From assembly GCF_020171525.1 (NCBI RefSeq), contig NZ_JAIVAI010000001.1, positions 930,001 to 994,000 on the forward strand: a stretch of 64,000 bases of DNA. Direction: 5' to 3'. Shown here in pieces: positions 49,553 through 59,662 of the stretch. A program made the position numbers and the translations under genes. Each line of letters opens with the position of its first letter. Position 1 is the first letter of the stretch. The notes under the pieces are model-generated. The model was not told where the DNA came from. It saw nothing but the letters and a program-made list of their open reading frames with translations, and searched no databases. The DNA is from Halobacillus yeomjeoni. Its GTDB lineage: Bacteria > Bacillota > Bacilli > Bacillales > Halobacillaceae.

Positions 49553-50070
49553 GGGAAGGCAGCTCCTTTCGTGAACAATGTCACAAATGCTCCACCTACA
49601 ATGGCGACTCCGTAAGGATAAGTAGCTGTTAAATCACTACGATCAATACTAAGCGGAACCTTCACTCCGTGTATCAAACTGATGAAAGAGTAAAAAATGC
49701 TTTTCAGCCTGACCACCGCACCTTTTCTGAAAAGCAAAATAAGTATAGCTAATATTCCACCGAGTAACGCCATGTAAAAAGCAGTGATCAATACAAAGGA
49801 CACACCTTTGATCGCCCCTATAACTGACAAAAGTTTGACATCTCCGGCTCCCATTCCTCCCATCAAATAAGGAATGATTAACAGGCCTAACCCAATAAAA
49901 AAGCCACTTAGAGAACCTAATAGACCGGGAAAGCCATTCGTTATTACGTGCAGCAGGAAAGTGACCCCTAGAGTTGGAAAGGTGACGAAATTATATATTT
50001 TCCTAGACTTCAAGTCTGTGCCTGCACAAATAAGTAATACGAGAATCAATAAAATGTCTAGTGTAGTCAA
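49546..50070 (-). CDS. tadV: Prepilin peptidase TadV/CpaA
   Basis: The 174-residue A24 aspartic peptidase cleaves the Flp pilin and pseudopilins at the membrane. The first catalytic Asp is in LICAGTDLKSRKIYNFVT (near residue 18); the second is in the GxGD motif GGMGAGDVKLLSVIGA (near 76). About five or six membrane helices are visible. Translation begins at TTG 50070 behind GGTGAGGG. It is separated from the pilin gene by an intrinsic terminator. Confidence 0.92.
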   Translation of the reverse strand: MTTLDILLILVLLICAGTDLKSRKIYNFVTFPTLGVTFLLHVITNGFPGLLGSLSGFFIGLGLLIIPYLMGGMGAGDVKLLSVIGAIKGVSFVLITAFYMALLGGILAILILLFRKGAVVRLKSIFYSFISLIHGVKVPLSIDRSDLTATYPYGVAIVGGAFVTLFTKGAAFPW

Positions 50071-50094
50071 AATGGATCCCTCACCAATTTGTTT

Positions 50095-50126
50095 TAAAAA
50101 AGCCCTACGTATGTCTACGTAAGGCT
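50095..50126 (-). terminator. Intra-operon terminator between the Flp pilin and prepilin peptidase genes
   Basis: AGCCcTACGT/ACGTAaGGCT stem (50101-50126) followed on the minus strand by TTTTTT. It would end most transcripts after the pilin gene and allow only some read-through into the assembly genes. Confidence 0.78.
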
Positions 50127-50249
50127 TTGTGGACTATTATCGTCTTATTGAAAAAGACTTTGCCTCCCATATTTAAAAGATGCCTTAGGAAAGCTCTAAT
50201 TTGAAAAAGTTAAAAATGAATGATTACGAAATTCAGTTATTATATTTTT

Positions 50250-50426
50250 CTACTTTTCGCGATTCGTTACTGAAGTCTTTACACTCTCAAACATGCTCAA
50301 AATTTCTTCTCGAAGTGTTGCCAAAACACCAACGACAGCAACAGCGATGATTCCCAAAACTAACCCGTACTCTGTCATACCCTGTCCCTGCTCTTCCACT
50401 ACTAAACCTTTTAACTTATCTACCAT
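50250..50426 (-). CDS. flp: Flp-type major pilin, 58 aa
   Basis: This is the structural subunit of the Tad pilus. The sequence has a short basic leader, then EEQGQGMTEYGLVLGIIAVA: the cleavage motif G|QGMTEY (G-XXXX-EY) followed by a hydrophobic helix, and a ~20-residue polar tail. The ATG at 50426 follows AAGGAGG. Below usual length cut-offs and easily missed. It lies between the DUF192 gene and the terminator at 50095. Confidence 0.95.
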   Translation of the reverse strand: MVDKLKGLVVEEQGQGMTEYGLVLGIIAVAVVGVLATLREEILSMFESVKTSVTNREK

Positions 50427-50438
50427 ATTTTTTCCTCC

Positions 50439-50837
50439 TTATATTTTCGTTTTTTCCAATATCGAACCCTCAGGTACTCCAACGTTTGAATGACTGGGTT
50501 GAAAAATCAATCGATGACCGATGTCCGTTCCAGTCTTCATCAGGGTTCCGGCTGGAAGCTCTACCACTGAGTAAGCATCGGCATACCTTTTACCCGTTCT
50601 GCCTGGTTCAAGCTTTTCTTCTACAGCCACGATGACATTGTCTTTATTCAAATACAAAACATCGATCGGGTAATTCATGAAATACGTATGGATGGATCGG
50701 CAGGGTCTGATGTGTAAACCAGAGCCGGAGTCGAGCTTATCGGTGAACATCAAACCACGGAGACGGGTGAAAAAGTGGTAAGCTCCTCTCAAGCTTTCGA
50801 CGATTACTTCTTCATTATCCAGGTTTACAAGTTTCAA
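50439..50837 (-). CDS. DUF192 family protein, first gene of the Tad operon
   Basis: The 132-residue protein carries the DUF192 pattern: FFTRLRGLMFTDKLDSGSGL, RPCRSIHTYFMNYPIDVLYL and RYADAYSVVELPAGTL. Function unknown; DUF192 genes often accompany Tad loci, though this member has no signal peptide. It lies 12 bases before the pilin gene and immediately downstream of the riboswitch terminator. Ribosome site GGGAGGTGAGAGG; start likely TTG 50837 or close. Confidence 0.88.
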   Translation of the reverse strand: MKLVNLDNEEVIVESLRGAYHFFTRLRGLMFTDKLDSGSGLHIRPCRSIHTYFMNYPIDVLYLNKDNVIVAVEEKLEPGRTGKRYADAYSVVELPAGTLMKTGTDIGHRLIFQPSHSNVGVPEGSILEKTKI

Positions 50838-50862
50838 CCTCTCACCTCCCTAAAACTAAAAT

Positions 50863-50890
50863 AACCCCACCTTTACCGAAAGGTGGGGTT
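50863..50890 (-). terminator. Terminator (expression platform) of the cyclic di-GMP riboswitch
   Basis: AACCCCACCTTT/AAAGGTGGGGTT, a 12-bp perfect stem with 4-base loop, then ATTTTAGTTTT on the minus strand. It lies between the riboswitch and the first gene of the Tad operon. Confidence 0.85.
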
Positions 50891-50962
50891 GGTAGGAAAA
50901 AACAAATGAATAGGTTGAGAGGGGAGTTTACAACTTATTCATTCGTTGATCTTCCAAAGACC

Positions 50963-51063
50963 CTGAATCTTTCGGTAACTGGCTGGCTTAGTGAGATGAC
51001 TCACCTTAGCCCCTGTAGCTTTGCGTCACAAGCTTTCACTTGCTCTGCCTTTTCGAGATTCAG
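50963..51063 (-). ncRNA. Cyclic di-GMP-I riboswitch (GEMM-I)
   Basis: The 101-nt element on the minus strand is closed by a perfect 8-bp P1 (CTGAATCT/AGATTCAG). The conserved core reads AAAAGGCAGAGCAA, then GTGACGCAAAGCTACAGGGG CTAAGG, then CCAGTTACCGA. These match the GEMM-I consensus landmarks (GxACGCAAAGC, GGCYTAA-like, GGTTACCG-like). The intrinsic terminator at 50863 is the apparent expression platform. It indicates that cyclic di-GMP controls Tad pilus transcription; whether binding turns it on or off is not determined. Confidence 0.9.
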
Positions 51064-51312
51064 ATGTCTTTACACTTGTCCGTCTGATCTCTTGAATACA
51101 TATTATTGCGAACACGAGAAAAAAGGAATAGGCTAAATGTACTAAAAATACAAAAATCTTAACATATTTACAATTTTCTGTTTGTAGGTCTAAAGACCTT
51201 TTTTTAATAGTTTTCCATAATTTTATAAGAACAAGAATATTTTATTTTTTAAAACTTGTATAAAGAAAAAAACTTTACATTATACAACTGAACCTGGAAT
51301 TTAAACAAAAAA
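51064..51312. other. AT-rich region upstream of the Tad riboswitch
   Basis: No ORF. It must contain the Tad operon promoter; a small palindrome GGTCTTTAGACC lies at about 51187-51198. No confident -35/-10 pair was chosen. Confidence 0.4.
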
Positions 51313-51331
51313 GGGGAGCGATCGGCTCCCC
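51313..51331 (-). terminator. Terminator after glpK
   Basis: GGGGAGC/GCTCCCC stem then TTTTTT on the minus strand. Confidence 0.85.
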
Positions 51332-51337
51332 TCATCA

Positions 51338-52834
<1,497 letters not shown>

Positions 52835-52856
52835 TCATCGCCTCCATTATATTATT

Positions 52857-53696
52857 TTAACTAACTTTTCGTTCTGCTTTATCTGCGGTCGTGGTTCCTT
52901 TTTGCAGTTCAGATTTAGCAGCTCCAACGAGGATGACTGCCATAACTGCACTCAATCCCCAAAAAGAAATCGAGAATTTTCCAAGAAAAATAGCTTGATA
53001 GAATAATGCGCCATACACACCACCTAGAATGGGGCCTACGACTGGAATCCAGGAATAACCCCAATCCGATCCACCTTTACCTGGAATCGGAAGAAGCGCG
53101 TGTGCAATACGAGGTCCCAAATCACGGGCAGGGTTGATTGCATACCCTGTCGCTCCACCTAAAGACATCCCGATGGCAACGATCAACGCTCCCACAATCA
53201 ATGGATTCAAGCCTTCTGTAAACTCATTCGCTCCAATGAACATCAAGCCCATCAGTAACACGAATGTACCGACCATCTCACTCACCAAGTTGGAAAAAGG
53301 ACTTCTAATAGCGGGATCAGTCGAGAACACGGCAAGTTTGGCTCCTTGGTCTTCGGTCTTCTTCCAATGCGGCAGGTAGTTGAAGAACACAACCACTCCT
53401 CCAATGAAGGCACCGATCATTTGAGCTGTCACGTATAAAGGAACCTTAGCCCATGGAAACTCACCCGCTGCAGCCAGTCCTAAAGTAACAGCCGGGTTAA
53501 TGTGTGCTCCAGAGAAGTTACCTACAGCATAAACAGCCATAGTAACAGCCAAGCCCCAGGCGATGGTAATGACTACCCATCCAGCTCCTTCAGCCTTTGA
53601 ATCTTTTAATACAACGCCGCCTACGACGCCTCCACCAAAGATTATAAGAATCATTGTTCCAATTAATTCTGAAGCAAAAATAGACATTGATTTCAC
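52857..53696 (-). CDS. glpF: Glycerol uptake facilitator (aquaglyceroporin)
   Basis: The 279-residue channel has both NPA boxes: SGAHINPAVTLGLAAAGE near residue 65 and GYAINPARDLGPRIAH near 190. The Asp after the second box marks the glycerol-conducting branch. Six membrane helices are visible. First gene of glpFK; its leader carries a terminator hairpin typical of GlpP antitermination and a cre overlapping the promoter. Confidence 0.96.
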   Translation of the reverse strand: MKSMSIFASELIGTMILIIFGGGVVGGVVLKDSKAEGAGWVVITIAWGLAVTMAVYAVGNFSGAHINPAVTLGLAAAGEFPWAKVPLYVTAQMIGAFIGGVVVFFNYLPHWKKTEDQGAKLAVFSTDPAIRSPFSNLVSEMVGTFVLLMGLMFIGANEFTEGLNPLIVGALIVAIGMSLGGATGYAINPARDLGPRIAHALLPIPGKGGSDWGYSWIPVVGPILGGVYGALFYQAIFLGKFSISFWGLSAVMAVILVGAAKSELQKGTTTADKAERKVS

Positions 53697-53724
53697 TCCT
53701 ATTTAATTTTTTATGACAGAAAAA

Positions 53725-53784
53725 AGACACACACTTAACGAGAGTACTTTACATCTTGTAATGTACTCTTTGCAGTGTGAGTCT
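53725..53784 (-). promoter_or_regulatory. Leader terminator of glpFK (GlpP antitermination type)
   Basis: A long stem pairs AGACtCACACT with AGTGTGtGTCT and AGAGTAC with GTACTCT, then TTTTTTC on the minus strand. It lies 30 bases upstream of glpF. In B. subtilis GlpP with glycerol 3-phosphate prevents termination at such leaders. Confidence 0.8.
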
Positions 53785-53819
53785 CCAATTCTCCATCACA
53801 TTGTTAACTTATAGTTTAC

Positions 53820-53848
53820 AATTTACAACACTCTGAAAACGCTGTCAA
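53820..53848 (-). promoter_or_regulatory. glpFK promoter with overlapping cre site
   Basis: TTGACA (53843-53848), 17-base spacer, TAAATT (53820-53825). A perfect cre, TGAAAACGCTGTCA (TGWNANCGNTNWCA), occupies 53834-53847 and overlaps the -35, so CcpA should block initiation when sugar is present. Confidence 0.82.
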
Positions 53849-53980
53849 GGAGATTAATAGACAAAATTAGCTAGTCGTTACTCTTTATCACTTTTTTTCA
53901 TGTAGTAAAGCTTGTATATTCTCTTTTGTGACAAGGGATTCTTCATGTTTCTTCATCTGCCAAACCAACTCAAAAAATAA

Positions 53981-54012
53981 AAAAGAGACTGACATCATAG
54001 TCAGCCTCTTTT
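53981..54012 (-). terminator. Terminator after the DinB gene
   Basis: AAAAGAG-a-CTGAC/GTCAG-c-CTCTTTT stem followed by TTTTT on the minus strand. Confidence 0.85.
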
Positions 54013-54019
54013 AATTCAC

Positions 54020-54490
54020 TTATTGTCCTTTGATTCCACACTTTAATCCTTTAATTACTCCAATATGTTCACTCTCGTGATGAAGAGCGAACAGAATCAC
54101 TTCTCCGATGGTATCCAATTGGAATGGACCCGCCTGGAATGGTTCAGAAAGCTCTTCATCAAGCCGACCTTCGAATGTATTTGATAGACGATCTTTCTGC
54201 TCAGAGAGAAGCTTCTTCAACTCTTCCACTTTCGGAGGTTCAGTCGTCCAATCTTCAGGGCTTGTCCCGCGGGCGAACATTTCATTGTATCCTTCCGGGA
54301 TATGCACATCTTCTCTGGCTAAACGGAAAGCGAAAAACTCTAGAGATACATAGACGTGGCCAAGCTGCCAGCGCAGTGAATTCGGATACCCATTCGGAAT
54401 GATATCCGCATTCTCTTCCGTGATTTTTTCTGCACCCATCAATAAAAATGATCGTGTTATGTCGTACTGTTTCAGAATACTCTTTTCCAT
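54020..54490 (-). CDS. DinB-family protein
   Basis: The 156-residue four-helix protein of the DinB/YfiT metal-binding superfamily has LRWQLGHVYVSLEFFAFRLA (His ligand) in helix 2 and FALHHESEHIGVIKGLK (His ligands) near the end. The start ATG 54490 follows GAGGTG; the ORF extends five codons further without a site. Function unknown; relatives act as thiol transferases or damage-induced proteins. Confidence 0.88.
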   Translation of the reverse strand: MEKSILKQYDITRSFLLMGAEKITEENADIIPNGYPNSLRWQLGHVYVSLEFFAFRLAREDVHIPEGYNEMFARGTSPEDWTTEPPKVEELKKLLSEQKDRLSNTFEGRLDEELSEPFQAGPFQLDTIGEVILFALHHESEHIGVIKGLKCGIKGQ

Positions 54491-54601
54491 TTTTGAACAC
54501 CTCACATCATTTTTTTCTACACTAAAAGATTATCATACCAAGGTTCATAAACACTACTTTTCTTGAAAATCTCCCACCGCTTGAAGTTCAACTATAAATA
54601 A

Positions 54602-54628
54602 GCAGGCCTCTAAGCTGGAGAGACCTGC
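54602..54628 (-). terminator. Hairpin after the second S8-SLH protease
   Basis: GCAGG-c-CTCT/AGAG-a-CCTGC stem with a weak T-rich tail on the minus strand. Confidence 0.6.
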
Positions 54629-54641
54629 ACTAATCCAATAC

Positions 54642-57068
54642 TTAATAATTGTTGTAAAAGCGAGTCATTGCGACCGCGAAATCTCCACGTGTTACTTCAT
54701 TGGATGGCTTGAATGACGCATGGATCGTCGGTTCTTCGTCATAAGGGCCTTGAGTAGAACTGAAATAGACATTCATAATATTAAGATCCACCGCTAATTG
54801 TACATAGCCTTTCAAGTGGGCAGGAACTTCATCCCCATCCTTAACTTGTAGTCTCTCCCCTTTATAGGCGACAGTTAATTCCCCTGAAAAATCCTGAGCC
54901 TGTTGCTGCAGTCCTAAGCTTTGAACAAGGGAATACGCAAGGTCTGCACGCGAGACTTTATCAGAACCACCGAAAGAGCCGTCTTCACGAAGTTTCATGA
55001 CGCCGTCAAAGGAGTAGTCCCCTTTCAACGCTGCTCCGTTCGATAACACGGAATTCACAAAAGCATCGTCATTTCTCTTTTCCACCTGACGTATCCCGGA
55101 ACCCATGACCAAGTAGGAAGCCATTTCTTCTCGGGTAAGCATGTGGTCAGGGTTGAATTCACCACCCTGATGGGCATCAAATAATCGCTCTTCAATTCCA
55201 ACACGGATGGCTTCTGCTGCAGGATGGCCGTCAATATCCCCAAGCCCCGAGATCGTTTGTGCCGTTTTTTGTGTCAACGTACCGACGACTTTTTCAGGTA
55301 AAGCGGCACCTGGGTAGGCACTCACCTCAAGCTTCCATTCTCCTGCCTCCGGCTGATCGACTGTGATCGTATTGACCAGATCGATACTGTACGTTGGATT
55401 GAATCCAGATTCATAGACTTCGCCATTAGGGGCTGTAATGGAAAATACGAGCGGATTTCCTCCCTCTTCTGTGTACGTATCTCCATCGGCGTACATTTTA
55501 GCTACAAGCTGAGCTTGATCTTCCTGCACAGAGAAAGAAATTTCATTTTCAGATGTCGGGCTGTAGTCGATTTCATAATTTTCTCTGATCACATCCATGG
55601 ATGTAGAAGCATGGAAAGATCGATCTTTATTGATCGTCGTACCATAATCTTTTTCTTCATTCATTGCCAGATCGACTGCATTATAGGCGTTCACATAACC
55701 ACTGCCTACTTCATAACCTTCTCTGCCCGGCATATTCGTAGCTGTCTTCCCTATGATTTCTTTCACCTCATTTGGAGATAAAAGCGGGTTCGCCTCGAGC
55801 ATTAAAGCGACCACACCAGCCACGTGCGGGGTTGCCATCGAAGTTCCATTCAGCATCGTGTAATAAGGAAGATGTTCTGCTTCAATATGATCTTTATCCT
55901 TATTCGTATTCAAAACTCCGACCGGCGATAATGTCCGCGCAGAAATAATATCCACACCAGGAGCTGTAACGGTCGGCTCGTCCGTCCACGTCCATGTCTC
56001 ACCGTCTACTTCAAATGTTTCACTGACTCCTCTTGTTCCTCGTGAAGAAAAGTCCGCTAGCGTTCCGTCCTTTTTACCTGCAGCAACTGAAATGACCCAT
56101 GGCGCTTTCGCATATGGGTTATGCGTATCTTCGTCCGGGCCCGCATTCCCTGCTGCGAATAAAACCGTGATTCCCCGGTCGAAGCATTTTTTAGTTGCCA
56201 CGTTCACCGGATCGTCCTTGAAAAAGTCATCATTCGATCCCCAGGAGTTGGTAATGACGCGGATATTGTAACGGCTTTGCTGGGTGATGGCATAATCGAA
56301 TCCCCCGACTAAATCAAGAATCAACACACCACCGCCGGACCCGTATCCGATCAAATCCGCACCCGGCGCCACTCCTTCATATAAACCGGATGAAGCCTCT
56401 CCTGTACCACCAACGGTTCCAGCCACATGGGTTCCGTGACCGGAATTGGTATCGGTATTCGCAACATCTTCCTGGTAGACGACAGGAGCCAGACCAGTCG
56501 ACATCGGCATATTCGTCGTTCCTAAGACGTTCTGAACCAGGTTTTCCCCTAACTCCAGGTCAGGGTGTGTACCGTCGACACCACTGTCGTTTACCACAAC
56601 CCCGATTCCATTACCTGTCACAGGGAGACCTCCGTTGGCTTTTCTCATCCAGTCATCCGTCCGGACTTTGTCCACTCCTGTAAGATGAGTCGCATCTCCA
56701 TTGTAAAACTCGACTTCCCGATTGAGATAAAGAGAACGAACTTCCGGATGGCTGCTCAGCTCTTTGATTTGATCAGCATCCGCAAGCACTCCTGCAATCG
56801 GCAGCGACTGCATCGTCACTCCTGTATCAATACCTAGAGTTTTCAACACATCTACCTGTTGTTTCGTCGGTGCTTGATCTCCATGGAAAGTAACGATGAC
56901 ATTGATCAGACCATCTGTCGTTTCCATTTTCGTTTTCAAATGCTGGTCTACTTCTGCCCTCTCTGTTCCTGATGCAGCACCGATCAGGCCTGCAGGATAG
57001 ATAAAGCTGAATAATAAAACAGCTAACACTAGAATCAATAAGGGGTTATTCTTCGTTTTCACCATCAC
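54642..57068 (-). CDS. Secreted S8 serine protease with C-terminal SLH-like repeats, paralog 2
   Basis: The 808-residue protein is colinear with the one at 32585. It has a signal peptide (NPLLILVLAVLLFSFIYPAG), propeptide (LINVIVTFHGDQAPTKQQVD), and triad Asp in VVNDSGVDGTHPD, His in SGHGTHVAGTV and Ser in NGTSMATPHVAG. A beta-rich domain and three SLH-like repeats follow (RLFDAHQGGEFNPDHMLTRE; SFGGSDKVSRADLAYSLVQS; SFKPSNEVTRGDFAVAMTRF). Paralog similarity is highest in the protease core. A shared inverted-repeat core lies 102 bases upstream. Confidence 0.92.
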   Translation of the reverse strand: MMVKTKNNPLLILVLAVLLFSFIYPAGLIGAASGTERAEVDQHLKTKMETTDGLINVIVTFHGDQAPTKQQVDVLKTLGIDTGVTMQSLPIAGVLADADQIKELSSHPEVRSLYLNREVEFYNGDATHLTGVDKVRTDDWMRKANGGLPVTGNGIGVVVNDSGVDGTHPDLELGENLVQNVLGTTNMPMSTGLAPVVYQEDVANTDTNSGHGTHVAGTVGGTGEASSGLYEGVAPGADLIGYGSGGGVLILDLVGGFDYAITQQSRYNIRVITNSWGSNDDFFKDDPVNVATKKCFDRGITVLFAAGNAGPDEDTHNPYAKAPWVISVAAGKKDGTLADFSSRGTRGVSETFEVDGETWTWTDEPTVTAPGVDIISARTLSPVGVLNTNKDKDHIEAEHLPYYTMLNGTSMATPHVAGVVALMLEANPLLSPNEVKEIIGKTATNMPGREGYEVGSGYVNAYNAVDLAMNEEKDYGTTINKDRSFHASTSMDVIRENYEIDYSPTSENEISFSVQEDQAQLVAKMYADGDTYTEEGGNPLVFSITAPNGEVYESGFNPTYSIDLVNTITVDQPEAGEWKLEVSAYPGAALPEKVVGTLTQKTAQTISGLGDIDGHPAAEAIRVGIEERLFDAHQGGEFNPDHMLTREEMASYLVMGSGIRQVEKRNDDAFVNSVLSNGAALKGDYSFDGVMKLREDGSFGGSDKVSRADLAYSLVQSLGLQQQAQDFSGELTVAYKGERLQVKDGDEVPAHLKGYVQLAVDLNIMNVYFSSTQGPYDEEPTIHASFKPSNEVTRGDFAVAMTRFYNNY

Positions 57069-57169
57069 CCACTCCTTTTATACTGAAATTTCTGATAACT
57101 ATACTTTTCCATTATCCCACCACCACTTCCACAATCCTATCCTGTGAAATGTGTATTTAATGGCGCGGA

Positions 57170-57193
57170 AAGTAGTAGATTGCAATACTACTT
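57170..57193 (-). promoter_or_regulatory. Inverted repeat upstream of S8-SLH paralog 2
   Basis: AAGTAGTA-gattgcaa-TACTACTT, the same half-sites as at 35152 but with an 8-base instead of 5-base spacer. Confidence 0.6.
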
Positions 57194-57205
57194 ATGGCGT
57201 AATAC

Positions 57206-57238
57206 AAAAAAGAGACGCCTATGACAAGGCGTCTTTTG
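57206..57238. terminator. Terminator at the end of the nucleotidyltransferase gene
   Basis: AGACGCCT/AGGCGTCT stem with A and T runs outside; it overlaps the gene's final codons. Confidence 0.8.
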
Positions 57239-58034
57239 ATTCTAAATCTTCTTTTTTCGGAAATTGAACGGCAGTGAGTGCGGCTACATCTTCATAAAGA
57301 GTTTCCAACTCAACTATGGCACGTTCTGGATTCCCCTGGTATAGACCTTCCAACCTCTTTTCGAAATGAAGAGGTTTTATGTTCATCTTTTGAATCGTCT
57401 CGTTCATCCACTTGAAGGAAGGGTGTTGGACATAAAGATGATTCAACCCGAATAAAACTCCGAATAAATTCTTTTGTACTTGATTGATTACATCATAGAG
57501 CATCAACCAGTCTTTCCTGTGAAGCAGTGCATACCGATTGTTCCAACGGTTTCCTAAGTCCATATGGGTTTGTACCATTTGGTAAGCGAGTTCGTTCGGA
57601 TAGATGCTTGATTTCTTTTTGAATTCATCAATGATTTCATGACCATAGAGGCCTTCCCCATCCACGATAGAGGAAACAATACACTGATAATCATAATCGA
57701 TATTGAAATCTTCCACTACACTATGCACGACTTTATCGATCGTCGTCGTCAGGAAGTTGCTGATTTCAAGCTTAATACCCGGTTCAATCCTATAAGACTC
57801 CGACCACTCTTCATCTTCATAGGGGTAATAGGACAATAACTCTCCTTTCAATTGATAGATCGGTGCCTTCCGCTCCTCATCACTTGGAGAAACGGACCAG
57901 AAGATATGTAATTCGATATCTGAAAAATCATCGTCCCATCCTCTACCTACAGATCCAGCCAGTAGAACTGCATCAATATTAGGATTTTGAGTATAGATAG
58001 CTGCCGTTTCTTCTGCAAGTTCTTTTAAGTTCAT
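57219..58034 (-). CDS. Nucleotidyltransferase-domain protein
   Basis: The 271-residue protein has the Pol-beta nucleotidyltransferase motif VLLAGSVGRGWDDDFSDIEL near residue 24-43 (GSxxRGxxDDFSDIE), and a longer helical C-terminal region (HMDLGNRWNNRYALLHRKDW). It resembles uncharacterised aminoglycoside-adenylyltransferase relatives; no substrate can be assigned. The second acidic residue of the pair is Glu. It ends 14 bases after the SDR gene, so they are probably cotranscribed. Confidence 0.78.
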   Translation of the reverse strand: MNLKELAEETAAIYTQNPNIDAVLLAGSVGRGWDDDFSDIELHIFWSVSPSDEERKAPIYQLKGELLSYYPYEDEEWSESYRIEPGIKLEISNFLTTTIDKVVHSVVEDFNIDYDYQCIVSSIVDGEGLYGHEIIDEFKKKSSIYPNELAYQMVQTHMDLGNRWNNRYALLHRKDWLMLYDVINQVQKNLFGVLFGLNHLYVQHPSFKWMNETIQKMNIKPLHFEKRLEGLYQGNPERAIVELETLYEDVAALTAVQFPKKEDLESKDALS

Positions 58035-58048
58035 GGCAATCTCCCTTG

Positions 58049-58594
58049 TTACTGCGGCCTTTTTTCATAGGGTTCTAAGGTCCCTACGATGTATTCTTGT
58101 GCACGTGTCTTGATACCTTCAATGACACCATTTGATATTTCCTCATGTGTCAGCCACCTCGATTTTTCTTCTTCAATGATAAACCCTAAGTAGATCGAGT
58201 GGTGGTTACAATTTGATGGCAAGACTAATGTGTTTTTTTCAAAATATCTACGACTCCCCAAAACTTGATAGAGGTCGTACGAACCCTGATCTTCACTCAC
58301 TAATTTCAATATGAATTCGAGCACTTGGTTATAAGGCGTCCAACTGACCACTTTGGAAACAGGACCGATACGGTCAAGGGCCCGCTTCACTTCTTCTTCC
58401 ACTTTCAAATAGTCCTGATAGTCAACAATCAGCGGATTGATAGATTCAGATTTTTCCAAGAGATCCGTCAACTGCTTATGCTTCTCTCTACTTCTTCCGA
58501 TGACCGATACAGTCGCTCCTTCTTCGGCCAGCCAGCGGCATACACCGGACAACATTCCGGTCCCCCCGATTACGAGGACATGTTCGTTTTCCAT
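58049..58594 (-). CDS. NAD(P)-binding short-chain dehydrogenase-like protein
   Basis: The 181-residue protein has a Rossmann start VLVIGGTGMLSGVCRWLAEE with VSVIGRSREKH after strand 2. The classical YxxxK active-site pair is not clearly present, so it may be an atypical SDR. ATG 58594 is chosen because AAGGAG precedes it; the ORF begins ten codons earlier. Cotranscribed with the nucleotidyltransferase gene. Confidence 0.78.
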   Translation of the reverse strand: MENEHVLVIGGTGMLSGVCRWLAEEGATVSVIGRSREKHKQLTDLLEKSESINPLIVDYQDYLKVEEEVKRALDRIGPVSKVVSWTPYNQVLEFILKLVSEDQGSYDLYQVLGSRRYFEKNTLVLPSNCNHHSIYLGFIIEEEKSRWLTHEEISNGVIEGIKTRAQEYIVGTLEPYEKRPQ

Positions 58595-58799
58595 AGTTTT
58601 ATACTCCTTCCCCAGCACTTCCATAGTCTTCTACTTCTACAATGATTTCTTATTCCCCTTCAGTAAGAATGTAACAACATTTAGTCTGATATTCTCAGTT
58701 TTTGTCATAGAAATCTAAACTTCCCTTACAACCTGTTAATCTTCCCTTTATAGAGCGCTGTTAACCTGAACATGACATACATATGAAGGAGTGATTGTA

Positions 58800-59618
58800 A
58801 TGAAAAAAATCGTATCAGCTGTGCTGACTGCAGCGATGATGGCAGGCCTGTTCTTTCAGCCTGTGGAAACCGTGCAGGCAGAAAAAAATGAAAACAAAGT
58901 ATTGACGATTGCCCACCGCGGCGCATCTGGGTATGCACCAGAGAATACGATGGCAGCTTTTGAGAAATCTGTAGATATGAAAGCAGATTTATTCGAAATC
59001 GACGTGCAGATGAGTAAAGATGGAGAAATTGTGGTCATCCACGACACCACCGTCGACCGAACGACGAACGGCAGTGGAAAAGTAAAAGATCTGACATTGG
59101 AAGAGTTGAGGTCTCTTGATGCAGGAAGCTGGTTCGGAGAGGAGTTTACAGGGGAAAAAATTCCGACTTTGAGCGAAGTACTGGATGAGTATCGCGGAAA
59201 ATCAGGTATCTTGATTGAAATCAAATCCCCTTCTCTGTATCCGGGTATTGAAAAGAAAATTGCTGAAGAACTGAAGGAACGTAAATTACATAAACCGAAC
59301 AATGAAAAAATCATTGTTCAGTCTTTCAACCATGATTCCGTTCAGACGTTCCATTCCATTCTTCCTTCAGTACCTGTTGGCGTTTTAATCGGTTATGATG
59401 AAGCAGGAATTTCAAGCGAAGAGATGAATGAGTTTTCAAGCTATGCCGAGTATGTGAACCCAAGCAAAAAAATGGTCGATGAGGACCTCGTCGACCGCAT
59501 TCATGATCATGATATGGAGATCCACCCTTGGACCGTAAGAGATCGCGATTCTGCAAATGCGCTTCTTGATGCAGGTGTAGACGGAATCATTACGGATTAT
59601 CCTGATTATATCGAATAA
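58800..59618 (+). CDS. Secreted glycerophosphodiester phosphodiesterase
   Basis: The 272-residue enzyme releases glycerol 3-phosphate from glycerophosphodiesters or teichoic acid fragments outside the cell. It has a signal peptide (MKKIVSAVLTAAMMAGLFFQ, cleavage near VQA-EK). GDPD residues are visible in IAHRGASGYAPENTMAAFEK (HRG...PEN), FEIDVQMSKDGEIVVIHD (E, D, HD) and ILIEIKSP. The ATG follows GAAGGAG. Upstream hexamers TTACAA, TTAATC and TTTATA at 10-11 bp spacing weakly suggest phosphate control. Confidence 0.93.
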   Translation: MKKIVSAVLTAAMMAGLFFQPVETVQAEKNENKVLTIAHRGASGYAPENTMAAFEKSVDMKADLFEIDVQMSKDGEIVVIHDTTVDRTTNGSGKVKDLTLEELRSLDAGSWFGEEFTGEKIPTLSEVLDEYRGKSGILIEIKSPSLYPGIEKKIAEELKERKLHKPNNEKIIVQSFNHDSVQTFHSILPSVPVGVLIGYDEAGISSEEMNEFSSYAEYVNPSKKMVDEDLVDRIHDHDMEIHPWTVRDRDSANALLDAGVDGIITDYPDYIE

Positions 59619-59620
59619 AT

Positions 59621-59659
59621 AAAAAGTCTGTTCCTTGCTTACAAGGAACAGACTTTTTT
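59621..59659. terminator. Terminator between convergent GDPD and cupredoxin genes
   Basis: AAAAAGTCTGTTCCTTG and its complement form a 17-bp perfect stem with a 4-base loop. Confidence 0.92.
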
Positions 59660-59662
59660 CTT

